Shown: piece by piece, positions 49,476 to 59,201 of the stretch
Numbering within the stretch: position 1 is the stretch's first letter
How the letters are laid out: each line of letters opens with the position of its first letter
Source: Mycolicibacterium frederiksbergense
GTDB taxonomy: Bacteria; Actinomycetota; Actinomycetes; Mycobacteriales; Mycobacteriaceae
DNA length: 64,000 nt
NCBI RefSeq assembly: GCF_012223425.1
Contig: NZ_CP038799.1
Coordinates: forward strand, 5,936,249 to 6,000,248
Direction: 5' to 3'
Notes under the pieces: model-generated
Databases searched by the model: none
Told to the model about the DNA's origin: nothing
The model's input: only the letters and a program-made list of their open reading frames with translations
Program-made: the position numbers and the translations under genes

Positions 49476-50435
49476 ATGGCGATCGCCACCGCAAGCCGCT
49501 TCGATTCCGATCTGGACGCCCAGAGCCCAGCTGCCGACCTTGTCCGGGTGTACCTCAACGGCATCGGTAAGACCGCGCTGCTGACCGCCGCCGACGAAGT
49601 CGAGCTCGCCAAGCGCATCGAAGCCGGCCTGTTCGCCCAGCATGTGCTGAACACCAAGAAGCGTCTCGGTGACGCCCGCAAGCGCGACCTGGCCGCCGTC
49701 GTACGTGATGGTGACGCGGCCCGTCGGCACCTGTTGGAGGCCAACCTGCGCCTCGTGGTGTCGCTGGCCAAGCGCTACACCGGCCGCGGTATGCCGCTGC
49801 TGGACCTGATCCAGGAGGGCAACCTCGGACTGATCCGCGCCATGGAGAAGTTCGACTACGCCAAGGGATTCAAGTTCTCGACCTACGCCACCTGGTGGAT
49901 CCGGCAGGCCATCACTCGCGGTATGGCCGATCAGAGCCGCACCATCCGGCTGCCCGTCCACCTCGTCGAGCAGGTCAACAAGCTGGCCAGGATCAAGCGC
50001 GAGATGCACCAGAACCTCGGCCGCGAGGCCACCGACGAGGAGCTGGCCGAGGAGTCGGGCATCCCGGCCGAGAAGATCGCCGATCTGCTGGAGCACAGCC
50101 GCGACCCGGTGAGCCTCGACATGCCGGTCGGCAGCGATGAGGAAGCCCCGCTGGGTGACTTCATCGAGGACGAGAACGCCATGTCCGCCGAGAACGCGGT
50201 CATCTCCGAGCTGCTGCACACCGATATCCGGTATGTGCTGGCCACCCTCGACGAGCGTGAGCAGCAGGTGATCCGGTTGCGCTTCGGCCTCGACGACGGG
50301 CAGCCCCGCACCCTGGACCAGATCGGCAAGCTGTTCGGTCTGTCCCGGGAACGGGTCCGCCAGATCGAGCGCGAAGTGATGTCCAAGCTGCGCAACGGGG
50401 ACCGTGCCGAGCGGCTGCGTTCCTACGCCAGCTGA
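49476..50435 (+). CDS. sigB: Principal-like sigma factor SigB
   Basis: A 319-residue group 2 sigma factor matching Rv2710. It shares regions 1.2-4.2 with SigA but lacks the long Lys/Ala/acidic N-terminus. AKRYTGRGMPLLDLIQEGN, KFSTYATWWIRQAITRGMADQ and ERVRQIEREVMSKLRNGDR are seen. An AGGAGG ribosome site lies upstream, and the ECF-type promoter at 49413-49438 ties it to envelope and oxidative stress. ideR follows after a strong hairpin. Confidence 0.96.
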   Translation: MAIATASRFDSDLDAQSPAADLVRVYLNGIGKTALLTAADEVELAKRIEAGLFAQHVLNTKKRLGDARKRDLAAVVRDGDAARRHLLEANLRLVVSLAKRYTGRGMPLLDLIQEGNLGLIRAMEKFDYAKGFKFSTYATWWIRQAITRGMADQSRTIRLPVHLVEQVNKLARIKREMHQNLGREATDEELAEESGIPAEKIADLLEHSRDPVSLDMPVGSDEEAPLGDFIEDENAMSAENAVISELLHTDIRYVLATLDEREQQVIRLRFGLDDGQPRTLDQIGKLFGLSRERVRQIEREVMSKLRNGDRAERLRSYAS

Positions 50436-50453
50436 CCGCAGACCCGCACCACA

Positions 50454-50486
50454 GTGATGCCCGCCGCGACCCGCGGCGGGCATCAC
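50454..50486 (+). terminator. Strong hairpin between sigB and ideR
   Basis: GTGATGCCCGCCGCG (50454-50468) pairs perfectly with 50472-50486 across a three-base loop. It has no T-run, as is common for mycobacterial terminators, and lies 19 bases after the sigB stop. Confidence 0.6.
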
Positions 50487-50570
50487 AGCGTCGCAGGGGA
50501 TGTTGCACCCCTGTTCAGGCAGCCGGACGGCTAGACTGGGAATCTGACGGCAGGGCCTGGAAGGTAGGGC

Positions 50571-51275
50571 ATGAACGATCTCATCGATACCACCGAGATG
50601 TACCTGCGGACCATCTACGACCTCGAAGAAGAGGGAGTGGTTCCGCTGCGTGCTCGGATCGCCGAACGGCTCGAGCAGAGCGGTCCGACGGTCAGCCAGA
50701 CCGTGTCCCGGATGGAGCGCGACGGACTGCTGCACGTGGCCGGCGATCGCCACCTCGAACTCACCGAAAAGGGCCGCTATCTCGCGGTCTCCGTGATGCG
50801 CAAGCACCGTCTCGCCGAGCGGCTGCTGGTGGACGTGATCGGCCTGCCCTGGGAGGAAGTCCACGCCGAGGCCTGCCGCTGGGAGCACGTCATGAGCGAA
50901 GACGTGGAGCGCCGGCTGGTCCAGGTGCTCGACAACCCGACCACCTCGCCGTTCGGTAACCCCATCCCGGGGCTGTCCGAGCTCGGCTTCGGCGGCACCG
51001 GCAACGGCGAGGACGCCAGCCTGGTCCGCCTCACCGAACTGCCGGCCGGTTCACCGGTCGCGGTGGTGGTTCGCCAACTCACCGAGCACGTGCAGGGCGA
51101 CGTCGAGCTGATCGGCCGCCTGAAGGAGGCCGGTGTGGTCCCCAACGCACGCGTCACCGTCCAGGTCACCGACGATCCCAGCGAGCACGGCGGTGTGCTG
51201 ATCCTGATCCCCGGGCACCAGGAAGTCGAGCTGCCCCATCACATGGCGCACGCCGTGAAGGTCGAAAAGGTCTGA
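50571..51275 (+). CDS. ideR: Iron-dependent repressor IdeR (DtxR family)
   Basis: A 234-residue metalloregulator matching Rv2711. It has an N-terminal winged helix (about 6-60, SGPTVSQTVSRMERDGLL as recognition part), a dimerisation and metal domain (about 65-140, HRLAERLL and EACRWEHVM with the ancillary and primary metal ligands including Cys102), and an SH3-like domain (about 150-230). With Fe(II) it represses siderophore genes and activates ferritin genes. TAGACT (50532-50537) is a candidate -10. Confidence 0.96.
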   Translation: MNDLIDTTEMYLRTIYDLEEEGVVPLRARIAERLEQSGPTVSQTVSRMERDGLLHVAGDRHLELTEKGRYLAVSVMRKHRLAERLLVDVIGLPWEEVHAEACRWEHVMSEDVERRLVQVLDNPTTSPFGNPIPGLSELGFGGTGNGEDASLVRLTELPAGSPVAVVVRQLTEHVQGDVELIGRLKEAGVVPNARVTVQVTDDPSEHGGVLILIPGHQEVELPHHMAHAVKVEKV

Positions 51276-51288
51276 GCGAGGCCGGTGT

Positions 51289-52329
51289 TCAGCCGGCTCG
51301 CTGACCGAACGCGAGCCGCGGCGGCAGCCGCACACCGAGCTTGCCGGCGGTGCGGTAGCCGGACAACGCCATCCCACGGATCTGTTCCGGGCGCATGCCC
51401 GACTGCAGCGCGCTGTCGAGCATGGCCGCCATCCGGTGCGCCGGATCGATGCGCACGGCCTCCTCCAGGGCGATACCGGCCAGCGGACCGTCGCCGCGCG
51501 CATAGGCCGAGAAGGCCAGCAGCGACAACGCGTCGGGGCGCCGGCCCTGCGGCAGTACCCGCGCCATCAGCGCCCACAACGACTCGGCCGCAGCGGCACA
51601 ATCGCCCACCGCCAAGGCGTACAGGGTGTCGCGGACCTGCGGATCGGCCAGCGCACAGACCACCGTCACCAGCTCCGCATCGGCCGGTTCGATCCCGTCG
51701 GCGAGGCGGGCCGCGGCGGCCATCGCCGCATGCACGGCCTCCCGCGCGGTCCTGGTCGTCAGCCGGATCGCCCCGTGGTTGGCGATGGCCTCGGCGAGGC
51801 GCGCACAGCGATCGGTGTCGGTGACCGCGATGACCTGCTGCAGGTCGGCGCGGCGCCTGTAGAGCCGGCGGCCGTCCAGCACCGCGGCCGCCGCCAGCGG
51901 TGAGGCCCCGGGGTCGTCGACCTCACCGTGAGCGCCGCATCCGTCGGCGCAGAACCACCGCCCGCCCGCGGCCACCCGGTCGACCACCAGCACCGCGAGC
52001 AGCTCGACCCCTTCGGCCGCCAACGACCGCGACAGCGAGTCGGCCAGCACCTCGTGATCGGTGCCGCAGGCCTCGCAGTCGGCGCCGAACTCGTCGATGA
52101 CCACCGCGATCGCCTGATCGGGGGCCGCCGCACCGATCACCTCGGCCAGCTGGCCGGTGTTCTCGGCCAGACCGGGTGACAGGTCGACCCGCATCACACA
52201 GCCCAGTTCGGCATCATCGACGGTCACCACCGCCAGCGAGTGCTCGGGGACGAAGCCCAACACGGCGGGCAGTGCGGCGATCAGCGAGGCGGGTCGACCG
52301 ATGTCGAAACCGCGAGATTGTGTTGTCAT
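51289..52329 (-). CDS. DUF4192 family protein (Rv2712c-like)
   Basis: A 346-residue cytosolic protein. The N-terminal RPASLIAALPAVLGFVPEHSLAVVTV is the DUF4192 signature. The middle carries two cysteine pairs (CEACGTDH and CADGCGAHG) and the C-terminus is helical repeat-like. The ATG at 52329 is chosen over the upstream extension. It converges on ideR. The function is unknown. Confidence 0.83.
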   Translation of the reverse strand: MTTQSRGFDIGRPASLIAALPAVLGFVPEHSLAVVTVDDAELGCVMRVDLSPGLAENTGQLAEVIGAAAPDQAIAVVIDEFGADCEACGTDHEVLADSLSRSLAAEGVELLAVLVVDRVAAGGRWFCADGCGAHGEVDDPGASPLAAAAVLDGRRLYRRRADLQQVIAVTDTDRCARLAEAIANHGAIRLTTRTAREAVHAAMAAAARLADGIEPADAELVTVVCALADPQVRDTLYALAVGDCAAAAESLWALMARVLPQGRRPDALSLLAFSAYARGDGPLAGIALEEAVRIDPAHRMAAMLDSALQSGMRPEQIRGMALSGYRTAGKLGVRLPPRLAFGQRAG

Positions 52330-52426
52330 GCGCTCCACGGTGACGGGCGGCGCCCACCGGAAACCGGGCCAGCACCCTCGCGTGGCGGCCGGCTGTGCAC
52401 GAATCCGTAATTGTGGAGGAAGCCGG

Positions 52427-53428
52427 TCAGCTCGCCGAGTCCGCGGTCGGCAGCAGCCTTTCCAGGACATCGGCCAGCGTGATGAGTCCACGGACCCGGC
52501 CGTCGTCGACGACCACCACGAGATGACTGCGGGTCTCCCGCATGGTGCGCAGCGCGGCATACACCGGGGTGTCGGCCGCCAGTTTCAGCGCCGGCCGCAT
52601 GAGGTCGGCGGCGGTGATCGTGCTCGGCGCATTCACCGTGTCGCGCACGTGCACCACACCGTCGCCCTCCACCAGCAGCCGCAGATGGCCGGTGGCCCGT
52701 GACCGGGTCTGGATCTGGGCGGGTGTGGCATCGAGGGCCACGCCGCTGGGTGCGGCGCCGTCGCGGACCATGTCACCGATCGTCAGCGCCTGCAGCTCCA
52801 GCGCGCTCAGCAGGTGACCGTGATAGCGCTCGTCGAGGGTGCCGACGGTCGCCGAGTGCTCGACCAGGTGCCGCAGGGCATCCGGATCCTGGCCGGTGGC
52901 GACCTGATCGACCGGGTCGACGCCCACCTTCTTCAGGCACCAGTTGGCCAGTTGGTTCAGTGCGCCGATCAGTGGACGCGTCACCCACATGAAGGCCCGC
53001 ATCGGGAGTGCCAGCAGGGTCGCCGACCGCTCGGGATGGGCGATCGCCCAGGATTTCGGTGCCATCTCACCGACCACGAGGTGCAGGAAGGTGACGATGA
53101 TCAGCGCGAGCACGAAACCGCCCACGTCGGCCAGCCAGGCCGGTGCGCCCCAGCCCGCGATCGCGGGTGTGAGCCAATGGTGCACAGCGGGTTTGGTGAT
53201 GGCACCGAGGGCCAGGGTGCAGACGGTGATGCCGAGCTGGGACCCGGCCAGCAACACCGAGAGCTCCGAGGCCGAACGCAGCGCCGCGCGTGCCGAGCGG
53301 CTGCGCGGGGCGGCGTCTTCGAGGCGATGCCGCCGCGCCGCGATCAGTGCGAACTCCACCGCGACGAAGAAGGCGCTCGACGCGATCAGCAGCGCGGTGA
53401 CGAGCGCGACCACCCATGGGTTGCTCAT
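52427..53428 (-). CDS. CNNM/CorC-type hemolysin-family membrane protein
   Basis: A 333-residue protein with a CNNM transmembrane domain (about 1-190; AFFVAVEFALIAARRHRLE, AGSQLGITVCTLALG, HLVVGEMAPKSWAIAHPE) and a pair of CBS domains (about 210-330). It lacks the C-terminal CorC_HlyC domain of its neighbour. The family is linked to Mg2+/Co2+ efflux. Its start overlaps the stop of the next gene as ATGA. The pair resembles Rv1841c-Rv1842c, which lies elsewhere in M. tuberculosis. Confidence 0.87.
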   Translation of the reverse strand: MSNPWVVALVTALLIASSAFFVAVEFALIAARRHRLEDAAPRSRSARAALRSASELSVLLAGSQLGITVCTLALGAITKPAVHHWLTPAIAGWGAPAWLADVGGFVLALIIVTFLHLVVGEMAPKSWAIAHPERSATLLALPMRAFMWVTRPLIGALNQLANWCLKKVGVDPVDQVATGQDPDALRHLVEHSATVGTLDERYHGHLLSALELQALTIGDMVRDGAAPSGVALDATPAQIQTRSRATGHLRLLVEGDGVVHVRDTVNAPSTITAADLMRPALKLAADTPVYAALRTMRETRSHLVVVVDDGRVRGLITLADVLERLLPTADSAS

Positions 53429-54768
53429 CGCACCTCCACCAGAACACTTGCCGGAACGTGCTTGTCGACGCCCCGCACGGTCGCGTGCAGTTGCCGCGCG
53501 ACGGGCGGGTCCTCGGCGATCAGTTCGGCCGGTTCCACGCCGAGATCGACGGTGATGCTGTCGCCGACGGCGGGCAGACCGCCGAACTCGGCGATGATCA
53601 GACCGGCGAGCGTCTCGTAGTCACCCTCGGGAAGATCGTGACCGACGGCGCGGCTGACCTCGTCGAGCGCGACGTCACCGCGCACCAGCCAGCCCTCGGG
53701 GGTCGCGACGATATCGTCGTCGGCGCCCGCACCGTCGTGCTCGTCGTCGATCTCGCCGACGAGTTCCTCGGCCAGATCCTCCATGGTGAGCACCCCGGCG
53801 AAACCGCCGTATTCATCGATCACCAAAGCCATTTCGTCGCGCGCCGCGTTGAGGGTGCGCAACGCCGAGGGCAGCGGCAGCGTGGTCGGCAGGATGACCG
53901 CCTGCCGGCTCATCGAGGCCGCGGTGGCACCCGGATCGACGGCACCGAGCAGGTCGTGCAGATGCACGACGCCGATCAGGTCATCCGCGGATCCGCCCAC
54001 CACCGGATAGCGGGTGTGGCCGGTGGCCATCTTGTCCAGGACTGCGTGCACCGGCTCGTCGGCGAGCACCACGTCGACCCGGGCCCGCGGGATCATCGCG
54101 TGTTCGGCACTGCGGGTGGGGAAATCGAGGATGCGGTCCAGCAGCGTGGACAGGTCCTCGGGCAGTTCGCCGGTCTCCCGGGAGTCGGCCACGATGTGCT
54201 CCAGATCGCGCGGGGTGGCCGAATGCTCGACATCGTGCACCGGTTCGATGCGCAGCGCCCGCAACAGCAGATTCGACGAGGCATCGAAAAGCTTGATGAG
54301 CCAACCGAACACCGCGAGATAGACGGTGGTGGACAGGGCCAGCTTGTCGGCGACGGCCTCGGGCCGGGCGATGGCGAGGTTCTTCGGGAAGAGCTCACCG
54401 AACACCATCTGCACCACCGTGGAGAACAGCACCGCCAGCACGGTGCCGATCGCGACACCGACCGCGATGGGCACGCCCACATCGCCGAGCAGCTCGCCCA
54501 GCCCCGCACCGATGAGCGGTTCGGCGACATAGCCGACCAGCAGGCCGGTCACGGTGATGCCGAGCTGGGCGCCGGAAAGCATGAACGAAGTGCGCCGTGT
54601 CACCTTCAGCGCGCGCGCCGCCGCAGCATCCCCGGCCTGTGCCCGTGCCTTCAGCCGCGACCGGTCCACGGCCATGAAGGCGAATTCCTGAGCCACGAAG
54701 TAGCCGGTCAGCGCGGTGATCGCCAACACGACCGCGATGCCGGCCAAGATTCCCAGTGCGGTCAGCAT
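53425..54768 (-). CDS. CNNM/CBS/CorC-type hemolysin-family membrane protein
   Basis: A 447-residue protein with a CNNM membrane domain (about 1-190; GYFVAQEFAFMAVDRSRLK, SGAQLGITVTGLLVG, QMVFGELFPKNLAIARPE), two CBS domains (about 210-335) and a C-terminal CorC_HlyC domain (about 350-435). It is probably a divalent-cation exporter or its regulatory subunit. It is the first gene of a two-gene operon with a four-base overlap. Confidence 0.88.
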   Translation of the reverse strand: MLTALGILAGIAVVLAITALTGYFVAQEFAFMAVDRSRLKARAQAGDAAAARALKVTRRTSFMLSGAQLGITVTGLLVGYVAEPLIGAGLGELLGDVGVPIAVGVAIGTVLAVLFSTVVQMVFGELFPKNLAIARPEAVADKLALSTTVYLAVFGWLIKLFDASSNLLLRALRIEPVHDVEHSATPRDLEHIVADSRETGELPEDLSTLLDRILDFPTRSAEHAMIPRARVDVVLADEPVHAVLDKMATGHTRYPVVGGSADDLIGVVHLHDLLGAVDPGATAASMSRQAVILPTTLPLPSALRTLNAARDEMALVIDEYGGFAGVLTMEDLAEELVGEIDDEHDGAGADDDIVATPEGWLVRGDVALDEVSRAVGHDLPEGDYETLAGLIIAEFGGLPAVGDSITVDLGVEPAELIAEDPPVARQLHATVRGVDKHVPASVLVEVR

Positions 54769-54942
54769 GGCGTGTCGGGGCGCGGTCTTCGGCGTTTGCG
54801 CTTCGCGCGTCTCATACCCGTACCTACGAACGGCGCCGCGGCGGAGTTCCCGAGCCGACTGTGCCGAATTTGTTCACAAGCAATTAGCCGTGCAGACATC
54901 GGGATCGGCCATTACCGGCGTAGGACTTCAGCCATGGGTTCC

Positions 54943-56349
54943 ATGCAGGAGTACGACCTGGTCGTCATCGGTTCCGGCCCCGGGGGCCAGAAGGCCGCGA
55001 TCGCGGCCGCCAAGCTGGGCAAGACGGTGGCGGTGATCGAACGCGGGCTCATGCTCGGCGGCGTCTGCGTCAACACCGGCACCATCCCCAGCAAGACCCT
55101 GCGCGAGGCGGTCGTCTACCTCACCGGGATGAACCAGCGCGAACTGTACGGCGCCAGTTACCGGGTCAAGGAGAACATCACCCCCGCCGATCTGCTGGCC
55201 CGCACCCAGCATGTCATCGGCAAGGAGATCGACGTGGTGCGCTCGCAGCTGATGCGCAACCGCATCGAGCTCTACGTCGGGCACGCCCGCTTCCTGGATG
55301 CGCACACCGTGCACGTCGACGATCCCAACCGGGCCGAGCGGGTCACGGTCAGCGGCCGCAAGATCGTGATCGCCACCGGCACCAAACCGGCCCGCCCGGC
55401 CGGCGTCGACTTCGACGAGCACCGGGTGCTGGATTCCGACGGCATCCTCGACCTCAAGTCCATCCCGACCTCCATGGTGGTGGTCGGCGCCGGCGTCATC
55501 GGCATCGAGTACGCCTCGATGTTCGCCGCGCTGGGCACCAAGGTCACGGTCGTCGAGAAGCGCCCCAACATGCTGGAGTTCTGCGATCCGGAGATCATCG
55601 AGGCCCTCAAGTTCCACCTGCGCGATCACGCCGTCACCTTCCGATTCGGCGAGGAGGTGACCGCCGTCGACGTCGGCGCCTCCGGCACCGTGACGACGCT
55701 GGCCAGCGGCAAGCAGATCCCCGCGGAGACGGTGATGTATTCGGCGGGCAGGCAGGGCCAGACCGATCACCTGGATCTGCCGAGCGCGGGCCTGGAGGCC
55801 GACAACCGCGGGCGGATCTTCGTCGACGACAACTATCAGACCAAGGTCGACCACATCTACGCCGTCGGCGATGTCATCGGATTCCCGGCGCTGGCCGCGA
55901 CCTCGATGGAGCAGGGGCGGCTGGCGGCCTATCACGCGTTCGGTGAGCCGACCCACTCGATCACCGAGATCCAGCCGATCGGGATCTATTCGATCCCCGA
56001 GGTCTCCTACGTCGGGGCCACCGAGGTCGATCTGACCAAGGAATCGGTGCCCTACGAAGTCGGGGTGTCCCGGTACCGCGAGCTGGCCCGCGGGCAGATC
56101 GCCGGCGACTCCCACGGCATGCTCAAGCTGCTGGTCTCCACCGAGGATCTGCGTCTGCTGGGTGTGCACATCTTCGGCACGAACGCCACCGAGATGGTGC
56201 ACATCGGCCAGGCGGTCATGGGGTGCGGCGGGACCGTCGAATACCTGGTGGACGCGGTGTTCAACTATCCGACGTTCTCCGAGGCCTACAAGGTCGCCGC
56301 ACTCGATGTGATGAACAAACTGCGGGCGCTCAGCCAGTTCCGGCGCTGA
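54943..56349 (+). CDS. sthA: Si-specific NAD(P)+ transhydrogenase SthA
   Basis: A 468-residue flavoprotein, the same length as Rv2713, that transfers hydride between NADPH and NAD+. The FAD site is VVIGSGPGGQKAA (about 7-19). VCVNTGTIPSKT keeps the first redox cysteine position but has Thr in place of the second, as expected for SthA. The NAD(P) site is VVGAGVIGIEYASMF and the second FAD site is AVGDVIGFPALA. ATG 54943 is chosen over 54934 to match the usual N-terminus. Confidence 0.93.
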   Translation: MQEYDLVVIGSGPGGQKAAIAAAKLGKTVAVIERGLMLGGVCVNTGTIPSKTLREAVVYLTGMNQRELYGASYRVKENITPADLLARTQHVIGKEIDVVRSQLMRNRIELYVGHARFLDAHTVHVDDPNRAERVTVSGRKIVIATGTKPARPAGVDFDEHRVLDSDGILDLKSIPTSMVVVGAGVIGIEYASMFAALGTKVTVVEKRPNMLEFCDPEIIEALKFHLRDHAVTFRFGEEVTAVDVGASGTVTTLASGKQIPAETVMYSAGRQGQTDHLDLPSAGLEADNRGRIFVDDNYQTKVDHIYAVGDVIGFPALAATSMEQGRLAAYHAFGEPTHSITEIQPIGIYSIPEVSYVGATEVDLTKESVPYEVGVSRYRELARGQIAGDSHGMLKLLVSTEDLRLLGVHIFGTNATEMVHIGQAVMGCGGTVEYLVDAVFNYPTFSEAYKVAALDVMNKLRALSQFRR

Positions 56350-56450
56350 CGGGACTTCCCGCCGCCTCCCCCGTGTTGGCACAGATGTCCGGGGTCGCAC
56401 ACAACGACCGCGGCAAAGTGCGAGACACTAGTGAACAGGAGGTGAACCAC

Positions 56451-57429
56451 ATGGCCGAAAACCAGGAACAGCACTACCAGCCCGACCAGAACGGTATGTA
56501 CGAGCTGGAGTTTCCTGCCCCCAACTGTCCACCACGGATGGACGGGGCCCGTGATGATCCACGCGCTGGAGGGGTTCTCCGATGCCGGTCACGCCATCAA
56601 GCTGGCGGCGCAGCACCTGAAGGACACCCTCGACACCGAACTGGTCGCGTCGTTCGCCATCGATGAGCTGCTGGACTACCGGTCGCGGCGGCCGATGATG
56701 ACGTTCAAAACCGATCACTTCAGCAGCTACGACCAGCCCGAGCTGAACCTGTACGCGCTGCACGACAGCGTCGGCACGCCATTCCTGCTGCTGGCAGGCA
56801 TGGAGCCCGACCTGCGCTGGGAGCGTTTCGTCACGGCTGTACGGCTGCTGGCCGAGCGCCTCGGCGTGCGTCAGACGATCGGGCTGGGCACCATCCCGAT
56901 GGCGGTCCCGCACACCCGGCCGGTCACCCTGACCGCGCACTCCGCGAACACCGAACTGATTGCCGAGTACACCCCGTGGGTGGGCGAGGTCCAGGTACCC
57001 GCGAGTGTGTCCAGCCTGCTGGAGTTCCGGATGAGCCAGCACGGCCACGACGCGGTCGGTTTCACCGTGCACGTACCGCACTACCTGGCCCAGACCGCGT
57101 ACCCGCCGGCCGCCGAGAGCCTGCTCATCGAGGCAGCCAGGGCGGGCGCGCTGCAGATCCCGCTGAATGCGCTGGGTGAGGCGGCCGCCGAGGTGCACAC
57201 CAAGATCAACGAGCAGGTCGAGGCAAGCGCCGAAGTCGCTCAGGTGGTGGCACAGCTGGAGCGTCAGTACGATGCGTTCGTTGCCGCTCAGGAAAATCGC
57301 TCGTTGCTGGCACGTGACGAGGAACTTCCCAGCGGCGACGAACTGGGTGCGGAGTTCGAACGTTTCCTCGCCCAGCAGGCGGACGGCAAGTTCGGCGAGG
57401 GCTTCCCCGACGGCGACGAGACCACCTGA
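56451..57429 (+). pseudogene. PAC2-family protein (Rv2714-like) with two frameshifts near the start
   Basis: The ATG at 56451 follows a strong AGGAGGTG ribosome site and reads QNGMYELEFPAP, the normal N-terminus of Rv2714. The frame then breaks. Adding one C to the run at 56518-56522 and one G near 56550 restores DGRGPVMIHALEGFSDAGHA and the rest to 57429. The body (LELVASFAIDELLDYR, LGTIPMAVPHTRP) is a PAC2 domain, related to proteasome assembly chaperones. It is either a real pseudogene or two homopolymer sequencing errors. A GTG at 56551 could restart translation. Confidence 0.78.
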
Positions 57430-57465
57430 CCGAGCGCCGCGACCGGATTGCGAGGAGTGACCGAT

Positions 57466-58488
57466 ATGACCGATCGCAAACCGAACCTGCGCAGCGTGCG
57501 GGAAATCTCCCCCACCTTGCAGTTCCGCACCATTCACGGCTACCGGCGTGCGTTCCGGGTCGCCGGCTCGGGCCCGGCGATCCTGTTGATCCACGGAATC
57601 GGTGACAACTCGACAACCTGGCACACCGTGCAGTCGATGCTCGCCCGGCGGTTCACCGTGATCGCCCCGGATCTGCTGGGCCATGGCCAGTCCGACAAGC
57701 CGCGCGCCGACTACTCGGTGGCCGCCTACGCCAACGGCATGCGCGATCTGCTCAGCGTGCTGGACATCGACCGGGTGACGGTTGTCGGCCACTCGCTCGG
57801 CGGCGGCGTGGCCATGCAGTTCGCCTACCAGTTCCCTCAGCTGGTGGACCGGCTCGTCCTGGTCGGAGCGGGCGGTGTCAGCAAGGACGTCAATGTGGCG
57901 TTGCGCGTCGCGGCGCTGCCGATGGCCACCGAGGCGCTGGCACTGTTGCGGCTGCCCTTGGTGCTGCCGGCCCTGCAGGCCATCGGACGCGTCGGTGGGG
58001 CCATGCTCGGTTCCACCGGGCTGGGCCGCGATCTTCCCGATGCGCTGCGCGTACTCGCCGATCTTCCCGAACCGACCGCGTCTGCGGCGTTCGCCCGCAC
58101 GCTGCGGGCGGTGGTCGACTGGCGCGGCCAGGTGGTCACCATGTTGGACCGCTGTTATTTGACCGAATCCGTTCCCGTGCAACTGGTCTGGGGATCCCAC
58201 GATTCGGTGATCCCGGTCAGCCATGCCCGGCTCGCGCACGCCGCGATGCCGGGTTCGGCACTCGAGATCTTCGAGGGCTCCGGGCATTTCCCGTTCCACG
58301 ACGATGCCCATCGATTCGTCGATGTGGTGCAACGCTTCGTCGACACCACGATTCCCGCCGAGTACGACCACGAGATGCTGCGCGGACTGTTGCGCGCCGG
58401 CCTCAGCGAACGCGCCATCACCGGCTCGCCGGGCACCAGGGTCGCCGTGCTCGATGCGATGGGGGCCGACGAGCGCAGCGCCACCTGA
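57466..58488 (+). CDS. Alpha/beta hydrolase (Rv2715-like)
   Basis: A 340-residue alpha/beta hydrolase. The oxyanion motif is LLIHGIGDNSTTW (about 42-54), the nucleophile elbow VVGHSLGGGVAMQFA (Ser about 109), the acid in VWGSHDSVIPVSH and the histidine in GSGHFPFHDDAH. It is related to epoxide-hydrolase and haloalkane-dehalogenase-like esterases. A GAGGAG ribosome site precedes the ATG at 57466. It may be co-transcribed with the preceding PAC2 gene. Confidence 0.88.
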   Translation: MTDRKPNLRSVREISPTLQFRTIHGYRRAFRVAGSGPAILLIHGIGDNSTTWHTVQSMLARRFTVIAPDLLGHGQSDKPRADYSVAAYANGMRDLLSVLDIDRVTVVGHSLGGGVAMQFAYQFPQLVDRLVLVGAGGVSKDVNVALRVAALPMATEALALLRLPLVLPALQAIGRVGGAMLGSTGLGRDLPDALRVLADLPEPTASAAFARTLRAVVDWRGQVVTMLDRCYLTESVPVQLVWGSHDSVIPVSHARLAHAAMPGSALEIFEGSGHFPFHDDAHRFVDVVQRFVDTTIPAEYDHEMLRGLLRAGLSERAITGSPGTRVAVLDAMGADERSAT

Positions 58489-58501
58489 CTACCATCGGGG
58501 T

Positions 58502-59200
58502 ATGGCCGTCGATGTGACCGTTCTGCGGGTGTTCACCGATTCACGAGGCGAGTTCGGCAACCCGCTCGGGGTGATCGATGCCGCGACCGTGGATCCGGCC
58601 GACCGGCAGCGCGTCGCCGCCGAACTGGGCTACAGCGAGACCGTCTTCGTCGATATCCCGGAGCCCGGTGCGGCGAGCGCGCACGTCCGCATCTACACGC
58701 CCGTCACCGAGATCCCCTTCGCGGGGCATCCGACGGTGGGCACGTCGTGGTGGCTCAAGCAGCGCGGCACGCCGGTCCGGACGATGCACGTCCCGGCCGG
58801 CCTGGTGCAGGTGGAGTATCTGTCCGAACCCGACGGCGAATGGACCGCGATCAGCGCGCGCTCGGACTGGGCGCCCGAACTGGTCATCTACGACCTGGCG
58901 TCGGTCGATGAGGTGCTCGCCGCGGACCCAGCCGAGTATCCCGACGATGCCGAGCACTACCTGTGGGCGTGGACCGACCGCGAGCGGGGAGCGCTGCGGT
59001 CGCGGACGTTCGCGCCGCAACTCGGGATCGCCGAGGACGAGGCCACCGGTTCGGCCGCGGTGCGGATGACCGACTATCTGAGCCGGGACCTGCTCATCAC
59101 GCAGGGCAAGGGATCCGAGATCCGCACCTGGTGGGATCCGACGGGTTGGGTGAAGATCGCCGGCCGGGTCGTCGAGGACACCGGGGTGCGACTCGACTGA
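58502..59200 (+). CDS. PhzF-family protein (Rv2716-like)
   Basis: A 232-residue PhzF-type isomerase/epimerase. VLRVFTDSRGEFGNPLGVID and GYSETVFVDIPE are the N-terminal signatures, IPFAGHPTVGTSW the central one, and EATGSAAVRMTDYL the C-terminal one. The catalytic glutamate position (ETVF) is kept. The protein is short for the family. TACCAT lies six bases before the ATG, suggesting a separate leaderless promoter. nrdR converges with one base between stops. Confidence 0.87.
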   Translation: MAVDVTVLRVFTDSRGEFGNPLGVIDAATVDPADRQRVAAELGYSETVFVDIPEPGAASAHVRIYTPVTEIPFAGHPTVGTSWWLKQRGTPVRTMHVPAGLVQVEYLSEPDGEWTAISARSDWAPELVIYDLASVDEVLAADPAEYPDDAEHYLWAWTDRERGALRSRTFAPQLGIAEDEATGSAAVRMTDYLSRDLLITQGKGSEIRTWWDPTGWVKIAGRVVEDTGVRLD

Positions 59201-59201
59201 T

